Positions 54,017 through 61,778 of a stretch of DNA of 64,000 nt are shown here, piece by piece. Position 1 is the first letter of the stretch. Every line of letters starts with the position of its first letter. The notes beneath the pieces were generated by a model. That model had not been told where the DNA came from and did not search any database. It was given only the letters and a program-made list of their open reading frames with translations. Position numbers and translations under genes: made by a program. This DNA comes from Woeseiaceae bacterium (lineage in GTDB: Bacteria > Pseudomonadota > Gammaproteobacteria > Steroidobacterales > Woeseiaceae): NCBI GenBank assembly GCA_028277185.1, contig JANQGQ010000012.1:124001-188000 (forward strand), written 5' to 3'.

Positions 54017-55569
54017 CGCGCCACTTCTGCGACATCGCTGGGCGCACCGTTCACTACCGCCGCGCCGGGCAGGGACCCGCTCTGGTGCTGCTGCACGCAT
54101 CGCCGGTGTCGTCGCAGATCTTCGAGCGGGACTATTTCCCCGTGTTCTCCGAGGCGTTTACCTGCATCGCGCCAGATACGCCGGGGAACGGGCAGTCGGA
54201 TCCCCTGCCCAATGCGGAGACCGCCTCGATCGAGGACTATGCGGATGCTCTTGGCGAGTTCCTTTCGTCAATCGGCGTGCGCGAGGCAATCGTCTACGGA
54301 CGGCATACCGGTGCCGCGATCGCGCTGGCCTACAGTCAGCGGCTTCCGGATACGACGCGCGCGGTGTATTGCGACGGGTATCCTGCCTTCGAGCCGCAGG
54401 AAGCCAATGCGCCGCTCGGGCGATACCTTCCGGCGTTCGAGCCCGATTGGGCAGGCGGCTTTCTTCCGTGGCTGTGGTTTCGCTATCGCGATCAACACGC
54501 TTTCTGGCCGTGGTACGAGCACGACGCGGATCATCGCTCCGACTGCGACGTTCCCTCCCCGGCCTTCATCGAGCGCGGCGTTCTCGACTTCCTGCTTGCG
54601 GGGAATGACTACATTGGTCCTTATCGCGCCGCATTCCGGAGCGCACCGGATATCGACTTTCGCAACACGCCGTCAGCCACCGCGTTTGCGATTCGTCCGG
54701 GCGACTCGTTGTACCGGGTCCAGGATCGTCTGAACGGTTTGGCCGGCAACGCGGAGCGTATGGAGATTCCCCGCGACACGGGCGAAGCCGTTTGCGCGGA
54801 GTTTCGCTGGTTGTCGAAGTTCGCCGATGGCCTCGAGCCGCCGGCCGCTGCCAGCGCCGCCGGGATCTCGCACGATAGGCCGAGCCGCCTGTACCTCGAA
54901 GGACCGGAAGCGCGATTGTCGGGCACATACCTTCCCAACGCCGCGGCCGGACGTACTCTGTTGATGCTTCCGCAAATTCCCGGCGGGCACAGCTACCTTT
55001 TGCCCCTGGCGCAATCACTGTCGGCGGACTATCGGGTATTGCTCCTGGATCCGCCCGGCTTCGGCGACTCGGACGATGCCGTGGAACATCGGGTAGAGGC
55101 GTATGCGGAAGCCATCGATCAGGCCATTCGATCGGTCGACGATTCCTTCGACATCTACGCTCATGGCAGCGGTGCGCCCCTGGCCGCCGCACTGGCCCTG
55201 CAGCGCGACCGGGGAGAGACCGTCATCGTCGATCAGGCGATCGGCTTCGACAAGAGCGACGAGGCCGCGCTTCGCGCGCTGTGCGAACTGGACTTCACGC
55301 CGTCCTGGGACGGCACGCATCTCCTCAGTTTGTGGCATTGTCTGCGCGACCAGACGCTATGGCGCCCCTGGGATCGACGCCGCTACACGTCTGCCCGTCT
55401 CGACACCGGGCGGTTCGACCTCGATCGGCACTACGCTCTGTTTGTCGACACGCTGAAACAGTCTGAGCACTTTGCCGCCGGCTGGAAGGCGGTCCTCGAT
55501 CAGACCTCATGCCCGGCTTTCGACGGAGTAACGCATTGCCACTGGCTACACGACTACGAAGAGAGGTAG
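54013..55569 (+). CDS. Tandem alpha/beta-hydrolase protein with atypical nucleophile elbows
   Basis: 518 residues with two alpha/beta-hydrolase units. The first (about 1-285) has 'GPALVLLHASPVSSQIFERD', 'DTPGNGQSDPLP' and an elbow 'VYGRHTGAAIALAYSQRL', with His where serine normally is (GxHxG). The second (about 295-518) has 'LLMLPQIPGGHSYLLPLAQSL', 'LLDPPGFGDSDDAV' and 'IYAHGSGAPLAAALAL', where the elbow centre is not a serine either. It ends with a possible histidine region ('VTHCHWLHDYEER'). GxHTG is known in a subgroup of alpha/beta hydrolases of unclear chemistry. Its start overlaps the previous stop by 4 bp. Confidence 0.85.
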   Translation: MTRHFCDIAGRTVHYRRAGQGPALVLLHASPVSSQIFERDYFPVFSEAFTCIAPDTPGNGQSDPLPNAETASIEDYADALGEFLSSIGVREAIVYGRHTGAAIALAYSQRLPDTTRAVYCDGYPAFEPQEANAPLGRYLPAFEPDWAGGFLPWLWFRYRDQHAFWPWYEHDADHRSDCDVPSPAFIERGVLDFLLAGNDYIGPYRAAFRSAPDIDFRNTPSATAFAIRPGDSLYRVQDRLNGLAGNAERMEIPRDTGEAVCAEFRWLSKFADGLEPPAAASAAGISHDRPSRLYLEGPEARLSGTYLPNAAAGRTLLMLPQIPGGHSYLLPLAQSLSADYRVLLLDPPGFGDSDDAVEHRVEAYAEAIDQAIRSVDDSFDIYAHGSGAPLAAALALQRDRGETVIVDQAIGFDKSDEAALRALCELDFTPSWDGTHLLSLWHCLRDQTLWRPWDRRRYTSARLDTGRFDLDRHYALFVDTLKQSEHFAAGWKAVLDQTSCPAFDGVTHCHWLHDYEER

Positions 55570-55627
55570 AGGCGGCCCGAAGGCACGAGCGTTGGGTCGG
55601 CCTCAAGCCGATGGACAGGGACAGACT

Positions 55628-57370
55628 GTGACGGCGCTCCTCAATCGCGGAGATATCGACTTTGCGGTCTTCGACTGGCTGGAACTTCACTCCCGAAGCG
55701 ATCGCGAAACCGTCGAGGCTTTCCTGGATCTGTCCGAGAAGGTTGCCGAGGAATCGTTTCTCAGTCACTACAAGCTGGCGGACGTCGACGAGCCGGGAAT
55801 CGAGTCGGGCGAAGTTCGAATTTGTGCGGCGGTCAAAGACGCGCTGGCACAGTATGCGGAACTCGGGCTATTCGGCGCCGGATTCCCGGAGCGACTGGGT
55901 GGCATCGGGCTGTCGCAGCTCGCCTGTACCGCGTCGTCCGCATACTTTTCCGCCGCCAACATCGCCACCTCCGGGTACGTCATGCTCACGGTCGCCAACG
56001 CCCGGTTGCTTGCGGCCTTTGGAACCGACGCCCACGTCGAGGCCTTCGCGAGGCCGCAGATCGAGGGCCGCTGGTTCGGGACGATGTGTTTGTCCGAACC
56101 GCAGGCCGGCTCGAGTCTCGCGGACATCAGAACCTGTGCCGAGTTCGACGAGGAAGACGACCTCGGAAAGCGCTACCGGCTGTTCGGCAATAAAATGTGG
56201 ATCTCCGGCGGCGATCAGGATGCCAGCGAGAACATCGTGCATCTGGTGCTCGCGAAAGTCCGCGCGGACGACGGCAGCATTCCCGACGATACGCGGGGGC
56301 TCTCTTTGTTCGTGGTCCCGAAGCTGCTGCCCGACGGTGCCACGAACGATATCGCGGTTGCGGGCCTCAATCACAAGTTAGGGTATCGCGGCACCTCGAA
56401 TTGCGCGCTGAACTTCGGCGAGGATCGGGGTGCGATCGGCTGGATCGTCGGGAGTCCGGGCGACGGCCTGCGCCAGATGTTCCAGATGATGAACGAGGCG
56501 CGCATTGCCGTGGGTCTCGGCGCGGCTGCCCTGGGCTATCGTGCCTACCTGCTGTCGCTGGACTATGCCAAAGAACGAAAACAGGGCCGGGCGCCCGGCA
56601 GCAGAGGCGGTGCGCCCGTAGCCATTGTCGAGCACGCCGACGTGAAACGGATGCTGCTCACCCAGAAAGCCTACGTGGAAGGCGCGATGGCGCTTTGCCT
56701 CTACTGCGCGCATCTCGTCGACCTCGAAGATTCCGAAGGCGACCATCAGGCGTTACTGGGGCTGCTGACGCCGATCGCGAAAACCTGGCCTTCCGAGTAT
56801 GCGCTGGCGGCCAACGATCTTGCCATTCAGATCCATGGCGGCTACGGGTACACGCGGGAGTATCACGTCGAGCAGCTCTGGCGCGACAACCGGCTCAACG
56901 CCATTCATGAGGGCACCACGGGCATTCAGGCAAGCGACCTGGTCGGACGCAAGATACTCCGGGACGATGCCGGCCTCGCCGCCCTGAAGCGCAGGATCCT
57001 CGCTACGCTCGAAGCGGCGGAGACGTGCCCGGAGCACGCAGAGTTCAAGGATGCGCTGGAGCAAGCGCTGCGAAAGGCGCTCGCCGCCGCCGACTATCTG
57101 CGTTCGCAAGGCCTTGATCGGGCTATCGAAAACGCCGCGCCGTGTCTTCGGGGGTTCGGCCACGTTGTGGTCGCCTGGCTGATGCTCGATCAACTCGTTT
57201 GCGCGGGCAGACTTGCCGACAAAACCCGGCAGGGACAGCAGCGCTACGCCGGGAAGCTGGCGGCGTACCGGCAGTTCTACGTTCACGATCTGCCGAAGAT
57301 TGGGATCTGGCTCTCTACGGACTCCTATGCGAGGAGCGACTACGGCGCGATCGATATCGACGTGCTCTAG
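55628..57370 (+). CDS. DmdC-like acyl-CoA dehydrogenase
   Basis: 580 residues from GTG at 55628 (GGGAC nearby). It is longer than standard acyl-CoA dehydrogenases and matches the DmdC-type group. N-terminal domain 'YAELGLFGAGFPERLGGIGL', FAD region 'GTMCLSEPQAGSSLADIRTCAE' and 'LFGNKMWISGGDQDASENIVHL', 'NEARIAVGLGAAALGYRAYL', then 'DLAIQIHGGYGYTREYHVEQL' and 'NAIHEGTTGIQASDLVGRK', with the catalytic glutamate in the HEGTTG segment. A ~150-residue C-terminal extension follows. It introduces a double bond in a CoA ester; with the acyl-CoA synthetase in the operon, the substrate is a carboxylate activated by that enzyme (inference). Confidence 0.95.
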   Translation: MTALLNRGDIDFAVFDWLELHSRSDRETVEAFLDLSEKVAEESFLSHYKLADVDEPGIESGEVRICAAVKDALAQYAELGLFGAGFPERLGGIGLSQLACTASSAYFSAANIATSGYVMLTVANARLLAAFGTDAHVEAFARPQIEGRWFGTMCLSEPQAGSSLADIRTCAEFDEEDDLGKRYRLFGNKMWISGGDQDASENIVHLVLAKVRADDGSIPDDTRGLSLFVVPKLLPDGATNDIAVAGLNHKLGYRGTSNCALNFGEDRGAIGWIVGSPGDGLRQMFQMMNEARIAVGLGAAALGYRAYLLSLDYAKERKQGRAPGSRGGAPVAIVEHADVKRMLLTQKAYVEGAMALCLYCAHLVDLEDSEGDHQALLGLLTPIAKTWPSEYALAANDLAIQIHGGYGYTREYHVEQLWRDNRLNAIHEGTTGIQASDLVGRKILRDDAGLAALKRRILATLEAAETCPEHAEFKDALEQALRKALAAADYLRSQGLDRAIENAAPCLRGFGHVVVAWLMLDQLVCAGRLADKTRQGQQRYAGKLAAYRQFYVHDLPKIGIWLSTDSYARSDYGAIDIDVL

Positions 57371-57472
57371 GCAGAGCGACGACCCGCGCGGCTTGTCCGA
57401 ACGCCGGCGGAAGCTTAAGGTGGCCGTCTGCGCCATGCGCAGGCGACTCGCGAAAAGGATCCGTCAACCTCC

Positions 57473-58327
57473 ATGCTCGATCCCAAGTATCAGCCGGTCC
57501 GAAACATCGACCGGTACGTCACCGCCTACTTGCGTTCGCTGCCCGATCTGACGGGGAAAGTCGTCGTCGACATTCCCTGCGGCGACGGCCGGGCAAGCGA
57601 CGAGCTGCATCAGAAAGGCGCCACCGTTCGCGCCTTCGATCTCTATCCGGAGTTCAACAAAGCAGACGGCGTCGAGGCGGAGTACGCGGATCTGAACGAC
57701 GGGATACCGATGGACGATGCCAGCGCCGACATGCTGCTTTGTCAGGAGGGCATCGAGCACATGCCCGACAAGATTGCGCTGCTGAGCGAATTCAATCGGG
57801 TGCTGAAGCCCGGCGGCATGCTGATCGTTTCCACGCCGAGCATCAGCTATGCCCGCGCGCGCCTATCCATGCTGATCATCGAGACGGATTTCTGGCGGCG
57901 GATGCCGCCGACCGAGATCGACAGCCTCTGGTTCACGGAGAAAGAAACGGACCGCCTGTATTTCGGCCACCTGTTCCTCGTCGGCGCGCAGCACCTGCAG
58001 ACCGTCGTGACGATGACCGGTTTCAAGGTGACTGAGCGCCGCAAGACGGCGCCAAGCGGAAGCTCGTACTTCTGGGGCGTCCTGATGTACCCGTTCATAG
58101 CGCTCATGTCGCTGCGCACTTACTACAAGTATCTGAAGAAGGTGCCGCACGTCGAGCCAGGGCGGCTGCGCGAGATTCTGTGGGAGCGCGTCAAACTCAA
58201 CCTCGAGCCCAACACGATGTTCCGCAAACACCTCTTCTGGATTATGCAGAAGGAGGCAACGGTCAGGGAGCGGACCGCGGAGCTCAAGGAACTCACGCGC
58301 TACAAGAATCCGGAGCTTTCGGGCTAG
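57473..58327 (+). CDS. Class I SAM-dependent methyltransferase
   Basis: 284 residues. Methyltransf_11-type fold: motif I 'KVVVDIPCGDGRASDELHQKG', acidic end of strand 2 'VRAFDLYPEFN', 'ADMLLCQEGIEHMPDKIALL' (motif for strand 4 region) and 'EFNRVLKPGGMLIVSTPS'. A hydrophobic stretch near residues 200-225 ('FWGVLMYPFIALMSL') could associate with the membrane. Substrate unknown. It follows the acyl-CoA dehydrogenase by 102 bp and shares no overlap, so membership in the operon is uncertain. Confidence 0.88.
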   Translation: MLDPKYQPVRNIDRYVTAYLRSLPDLTGKVVVDIPCGDGRASDELHQKGATVRAFDLYPEFNKADGVEAEYADLNDGIPMDDASADMLLCQEGIEHMPDKIALLSEFNRVLKPGGMLIVSTPSISYARARLSMLIIETDFWRRMPPTEIDSLWFTEKETDRLYFGHLFLVGAQHLQTVVTMTGFKVTERRKTAPSGSSYFWGVLMYPFIALMSLRTYYKYLKKVPHVEPGRLREILWERVKLNLEPNTMFRKHLFWIMQKEATVRERTAELKELTRYKNPELSG

Positions 58328-58374
58328 TCGATACTCGGTATGGTCAGGCCGTTGAGGCCGCCGAAGCAAAATAA

Positions 58375-58387
58375 GGTGTCAGGCACC
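58375..58387. repeat. GGTGTCAGGCACC palindrome between convergent genes
   Basis: A 13-bp near-perfect palindrome (one G-T pair around a central A) in an A/T-flanked context. On the minus strand it is followed by TTATTTT, giving terminator character for the cytochrome gene. Very similar short palindromes are widespread in bacterial genomes, often with REP-associated tyrosine transposases (known pattern, from memory). Confidence 0.45.
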
Positions 58388-58412
58388 GTTTACTCAGGGC
58401 TGACGGCGTCGC

Positions 58413-58922
58413 CTACTGCGACTCCTCGATCATGTATTCGACGGCCGCGATGACCTCGTCGTCGGACAGGTCCAGCCGGCCGCCCTTCGGCGGCATATAG
58501 CCGAGTTCGCCGGTGAAGCCGTTTATGGCGTGATCGACGAGCGTGTCGAGTCCCTGCGCGATCCGCGGCGTCCAGACGGCTACGTCGCCGAGTACCGGCG
58601 CGCCGCCGATACCCGGCCCATGGCAGGCGAGGCAGGCCTGGTTGTAGACCTGCGGTCCGGTCAGCACTTCCGCGACCGGCTCGGGCGCCGGCGCGGTTTC
58701 GATCGCCGCGGCGGCCGGGATGTCGTCGCCCGGCAGCAGCACCTGCCCGACCGGACGAATGCGTTCCTCAACGGCTGCCTTGTACTCGGGCGCCTCGCGG
58801 GTGAACACCCCCTGGGTCTGCTCGGACATGTTCATCGACAATATGAATATGCCGAGCGCGGCCACGGCAAGCACGCCGATGACGAGCGAATACAAATCGA
58901 AAAACTTCTGGTCCTGGCTCAA
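58413..58922 (-). CDS. Membrane-anchored c-type cytochrome (cytochrome c5 family)
   Basis: 169 residues. An N-terminal membrane helix (about 12-30, 'SLVIGVLAVAALGIFILS') anchors it, followed by a proline- and alanine-rich linker (residues 65-90) and a single cytochrome c domain with heme-binding CLACH (C97, C100, H101) and a likely axial Met in 'LGYMPPKGG' near residue 142. It closely resembles tethered c5-type electron carriers that feed a terminal oxidase. It is divergent from the 80-residue coiled-coil gene. Confidence 0.93.
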   Translation of the reverse strand: MSQDQKFFDLYSLVIGVLAVAALGIFILSMNMSEQTQGVFTREAPEYKAAVEERIRPVGQVLLPGDDIPAAAAIETAPAPEPVAEVLTGPQVYNQACLACHGPGIGGAPVLGDVAVWTPRIAQGLDTLVDHAINGFTGELGYMPPKGGRLDLSDDEVIAAVEYMIEESQ

Positions 58923-59110
58923 GGGGGTTGCTCCGAAATCTCTGGGCCCGGCGACCGGGGCGCGCGCATTATATATCAGCGTAACGGCCAGGAAACCCCG
59001 CCGCGACGTCCGGTGCTTGCGGCTGCTCCCGAAAAGGCGACACCGTGCGCCGCGGCGCGCGTAGAATGTGCCGACAAACCCGCGCCAGGCGCCACGACAA
59101 GAGGATTGAC

Positions 59111-59353
59111 ATGAGTGGATTCGACGACTTGCTCGCAGAGCTACGCCAACGACGCGACGAGTTGCGCGTCCAGATGCATCTTGCCTCGAAGGACCTCCAG
59201 GACGAGTGGGACGAAATCGAGGAGAAATGGGATCGGTTCTCTGCCCGGGCCGGGTTCGAGGAGACCGAAGAAGGGATCGAGGAGGCGCTCGAGAAGCTCG
59301 GCCACGAGCTCAAGCTCGGCTATCAGCGGCTCCGGGACGCCATGAAGGACTGA
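59111..59353 (+). CDS. Small acidic coiled-coil protein
   Basis: 80 residues from ATG 59111 with GAGGA 6 bp upstream. Nearly the whole sequence is charged helix with heptad-like spacing ('LLAELRQRRDELRVQMHLASKDLQ' in part, 'WDEIEEKWDRF', 'EALEKLGHELKLGYQRL'). It has no signal or membrane segment. The stop codon TGA is followed at once by the ATG of the molybdopterin oxidoreductase, suggesting co-translation and perhaps a role as assembly partner. Homologous small helical ORFs exist in Gammaproteobacteria but the function is unknown to me. Confidence 0.75.
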   Translation: MSGFDDLLAELRQRRDELRVQMHLASKDLQDEWDEIEEKWDRFSARAGFEETEEGIEEALEKLGHELKLGYQRLRDAMKD

Positions 59354-61366
59354 ATGGACGGCCTCGTAAAGACCACCTGCCCGCGCGATTGCTACGACAC
59401 TTGCGGCATCGTCGTATCCGCTGGTAGTGGCCAACGGGTCCGCGTCGCGGGCGACCCGGAGCATCCCGTTGCGCGCGGCGCTCTGTGCGCGAAGTGCGGC
59501 GTGGCCTACAACGGTGTGTTTCAGGATCCGGCCGGGCGCCTGACGACGCCGCTGATCCGGGACGGCAGCGGCTTTCGGGCGACCGACTGGGATACGGTGC
59601 TCGAACTCATCGCGTCGCGGCTCGGCGATACGATCGACACGCACGGCGCTGAGTCGGTGCTGACGATGCATTACTCGGGCACGATGTCATTGCTGGCATC
59701 GGGCTTTCCCCAGCGCTTCGTGAACGCGATCGGGGCATCGGAAGTCGACTACGGCGGTATCTGCAATCGTGCCGGTCAGCTGGCTCTGGAACTCCTGTTC
59801 GGCGCCGGCCGCGAAGGTTTCGACCCGCGTACCGCCAAAGATGCCGCGTGCCTGCTGCTCTGGGGCGCCAACCCGGCGCACACGGCGCCGCATGCGCACC
59901 GCCACTGGCTTGCCGAGTCGCCCGCCCGCGTCGTGGTCATCGATCCGGTTCGCACGCGGACCGCCGCGGACGCCGACCTGCATCTCAGGCCCAGGCCCGG
60001 CACCGACGCGGCGCTTGCGTTCGCGCTGCTGAACGCACTCGAGGAAGCCGGCGCGCTCGATCAGGCGTTCATTGACGCGAACGTGATCGGTGTCGACGAA
60101 ATACTCGTGGACGTTCGTGCATCGACTCCCGAATGGGCGGAGCACGTTACCGGCGTGCCGGCGGCTTCCATTCGCGAGGCCGCGACCCTCTGGGCGGCGG
60201 GCCCCGCGATGCTGTGGTGCGGCCAGGGTCTTCAGCGCCAGCCGCGCGGCGGCAACGTCATGCGGGCCGTCGGACTCCTGCCGGCATTGACCGGCAACGT
60301 CGGCAAGCCGGGCACGGGCTTCTACTACGTCAACGGCGTTGCGGCCATCGCCGGGATCGACAAGGACTATCTCGAGGGGACGGACCTGCGCTACGGGCCC
60401 GCGAAGACCGTCGGTGCGCTCGAGCTCGCCGATCGCCTCGCGGATCCCGACGAGTTCAAGGCCTTCCTGGTTTGGAACACCAATCCACTGGCTTCCGGCG
60501 CCAGGCTCGGCCGGCTGCGCGAGGCGTCTGCACGTGACGATCTGTTCATGGTCGCCATCGACCTGTTCATGACCGACACCGCGAGGGCCGCGGACGTCGT
60601 GCTTCCCGCGGCAAGCTTTCTCGAGTTCGATGATCTGACGGCCGGCTACTTCCACCTCAACTTCGGCGTGCAGAGCAAAGTGCTGGAACCGATGGGCGAT
60701 GCCTTGCCGAATCAGACGATCTTCCGCCGGCTGGCGGCAGCCATGGGTCTCGACGACCCGCGTCTGGCCGAACCGGATGGGGCCATTCTGGAGAAGCTTC
60801 TCGAACAGGCCGGTTACACGGACGGTTTCGATGGGTTGCGACAGGTCGGCACGTACTGGGTCAACGGCGACGAGCCGCGTATTGCGTTTGCAGACCTCCG
60901 CTTCCCGACCCCGAGCGGCAGAATCGAGGTTGCGTCCGCGCGTGCCGAGGCCATGGGTTTGCCGCGGGTTCCACGCCCCGACGTCGATCCGGAACCGCGC
61001 GACGGCCGGCTGCGGCTGCTCACCCCGGCATCGCAATGGCGTCTCAACGACTCCTACGCGAACGATCCGCGTCTCGCCCGTCGCGCCGGTCCCGCGGAAC
61101 TCCTGGTTAACCCGGAGGATGCCGGGCGCTTCGGCATTACCGAGGGAGCGGCCGTCCGGGTAGAGAGCGATGCGGCGGCCGTATCGCTCGTCGCCCGTTT
61201 TGACGAGGCGGTGCCGGCCGGCACCGCGCTGTCCTACAAAGGCCGGTGGCCGAGCCTCGATCCCGAGGGCGAGAGCGTCAACGCGCTGTATGACGGCACG
61301 CCGAACGACATGGGCGCCTCGAGCGGCGTGCACGGCACCGAGGTGCGGCTAACGCCGCTCACGTAG
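59354..61366 (+). CDS. Molybdopterin-dependent oxidoreductase with N-terminal 4Fe-4S cluster
   Basis: 670 residues, DMSO-reductase superfamily. Cluster ligands C9, C13, C17 and C45 (C-x3-C-x3-C-x27-C), then the Mo-domain with 'DYGGICNRAGQLALELLFGAG', where the cysteine is the probable Mo ligand, 'LLLWGANPAHTAPHAHRHWL', 'VVVIDPVRTRTAADADLHL', 'GLLPALTGNVGKPGTGFYYVNG' and 'VAIDLFMTDTARAADVVLPA'. The MGD-binding C-terminal domain has 'LRLLTPASQWRLNDSYAND'. No Tat signal is present, so it is cytoplasmic. The reaction is unknown; this type is commonly annotated as a formate dehydrogenase-like or unspecified reductase. No partner reductase or Fe-S subunit is adjacent. Confidence 0.93.
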   Translation: MDGLVKTTCPRDCYDTCGIVVSAGSGQRVRVAGDPEHPVARGALCAKCGVAYNGVFQDPAGRLTTPLIRDGSGFRATDWDTVLELIASRLGDTIDTHGAESVLTMHYSGTMSLLASGFPQRFVNAIGASEVDYGGICNRAGQLALELLFGAGREGFDPRTAKDAACLLLWGANPAHTAPHAHRHWLAESPARVVVIDPVRTRTAADADLHLRPRPGTDAALAFALLNALEEAGALDQAFIDANVIGVDEILVDVRASTPEWAEHVTGVPAASIREAATLWAAGPAMLWCGQGLQRQPRGGNVMRAVGLLPALTGNVGKPGTGFYYVNGVAAIAGIDKDYLEGTDLRYGPAKTVGALELADRLADPDEFKAFLVWNTNPLASGARLGRLREASARDDLFMVAIDLFMTDTARAADVVLPAASFLEFDDLTAGYFHLNFGVQSKVLEPMGDALPNQTIFRRLAAAMGLDDPRLAEPDGAILEKLLEQAGYTDGFDGLRQVGTYWVNGDEPRIAFADLRFPTPSGRIEVASARAEAMGLPRVPRPDVDPEPRDGRLRLLTPASQWRLNDSYANDPRLARRAGPAELLVNPEDAGRFGITEGAAVRVESDAAAVSLVARFDEAVPAGTALSYKGRWPSLDPEGESVNALYDGTPNDMGASSGVHGTEVRLTPLT

Positions 61367-61368
61367 GG

Positions 61369-61728
61369 TCAGCCGCCGGCGCCCGGACGGACTTCGCGCT
61401 GGAGTTTCTTCGTCAGTTTCGCGAACACGAGTTCGTACGACTGCCTTACGAGCGCTTCCAGATCGGTGTCCGGCAGCGCACAAGCCTCGGGCTCGACTTT
61501 TATCCATTTGTGCCGCGCAAGATAAGGTGCCGGCTGGATGCCGGGCTGGTCGGACAGCTCGAGAAAGCGCGCGGGATCGGCTTTGATGGAAAACGCCGAG
61601 TCCGGGTCGAGGCCGGAAACCGCGAACATCTTGCCGGCGACCTTGAACACACGATTGTCGCCCCACTGGATCGTCTCGGTCGCTCCGGGCAGGCTGAGGC
61701 AAAGCGTTCGCAGTTCCGCGGCGTTCAT
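61369..61728 (-). CDS. MmcQ/YjbR-family protein
   Basis: 119 residues from ATG 61728. The YjbR/CyaY-like fold pattern 'LRTLCLSLPGATETIQWGDNRVFKVAGKMFAV' (in parts) and 'SIKADPARFLELSDQPGIQPAPYLARHKWIKVEP' is typical, followed by 'DLEALVRQSYELVFAKL'. These small proteins are proposed to bind DNA or act in a double-wing fold, with no clear role. It converges with the molybdoenzyme gene with only 2 bp between stops. The longer frame continuing upstream is not coding. Confidence 0.88.
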   Translation of the reverse strand: MNAAELRTLCLSLPGATETIQWGDNRVFKVAGKMFAVSGLDPDSAFSIKADPARFLELSDQPGIQPAPYLARHKWIKVEPEACALPDTDLEALVRQSYELVFAKLTKKLQREVRPGAGG

Positions 61729-61778
61729 AGGTTGAAGTATAGGCGACCGTCGCGCCTGCGACGCGCTTGCGACAGCTT

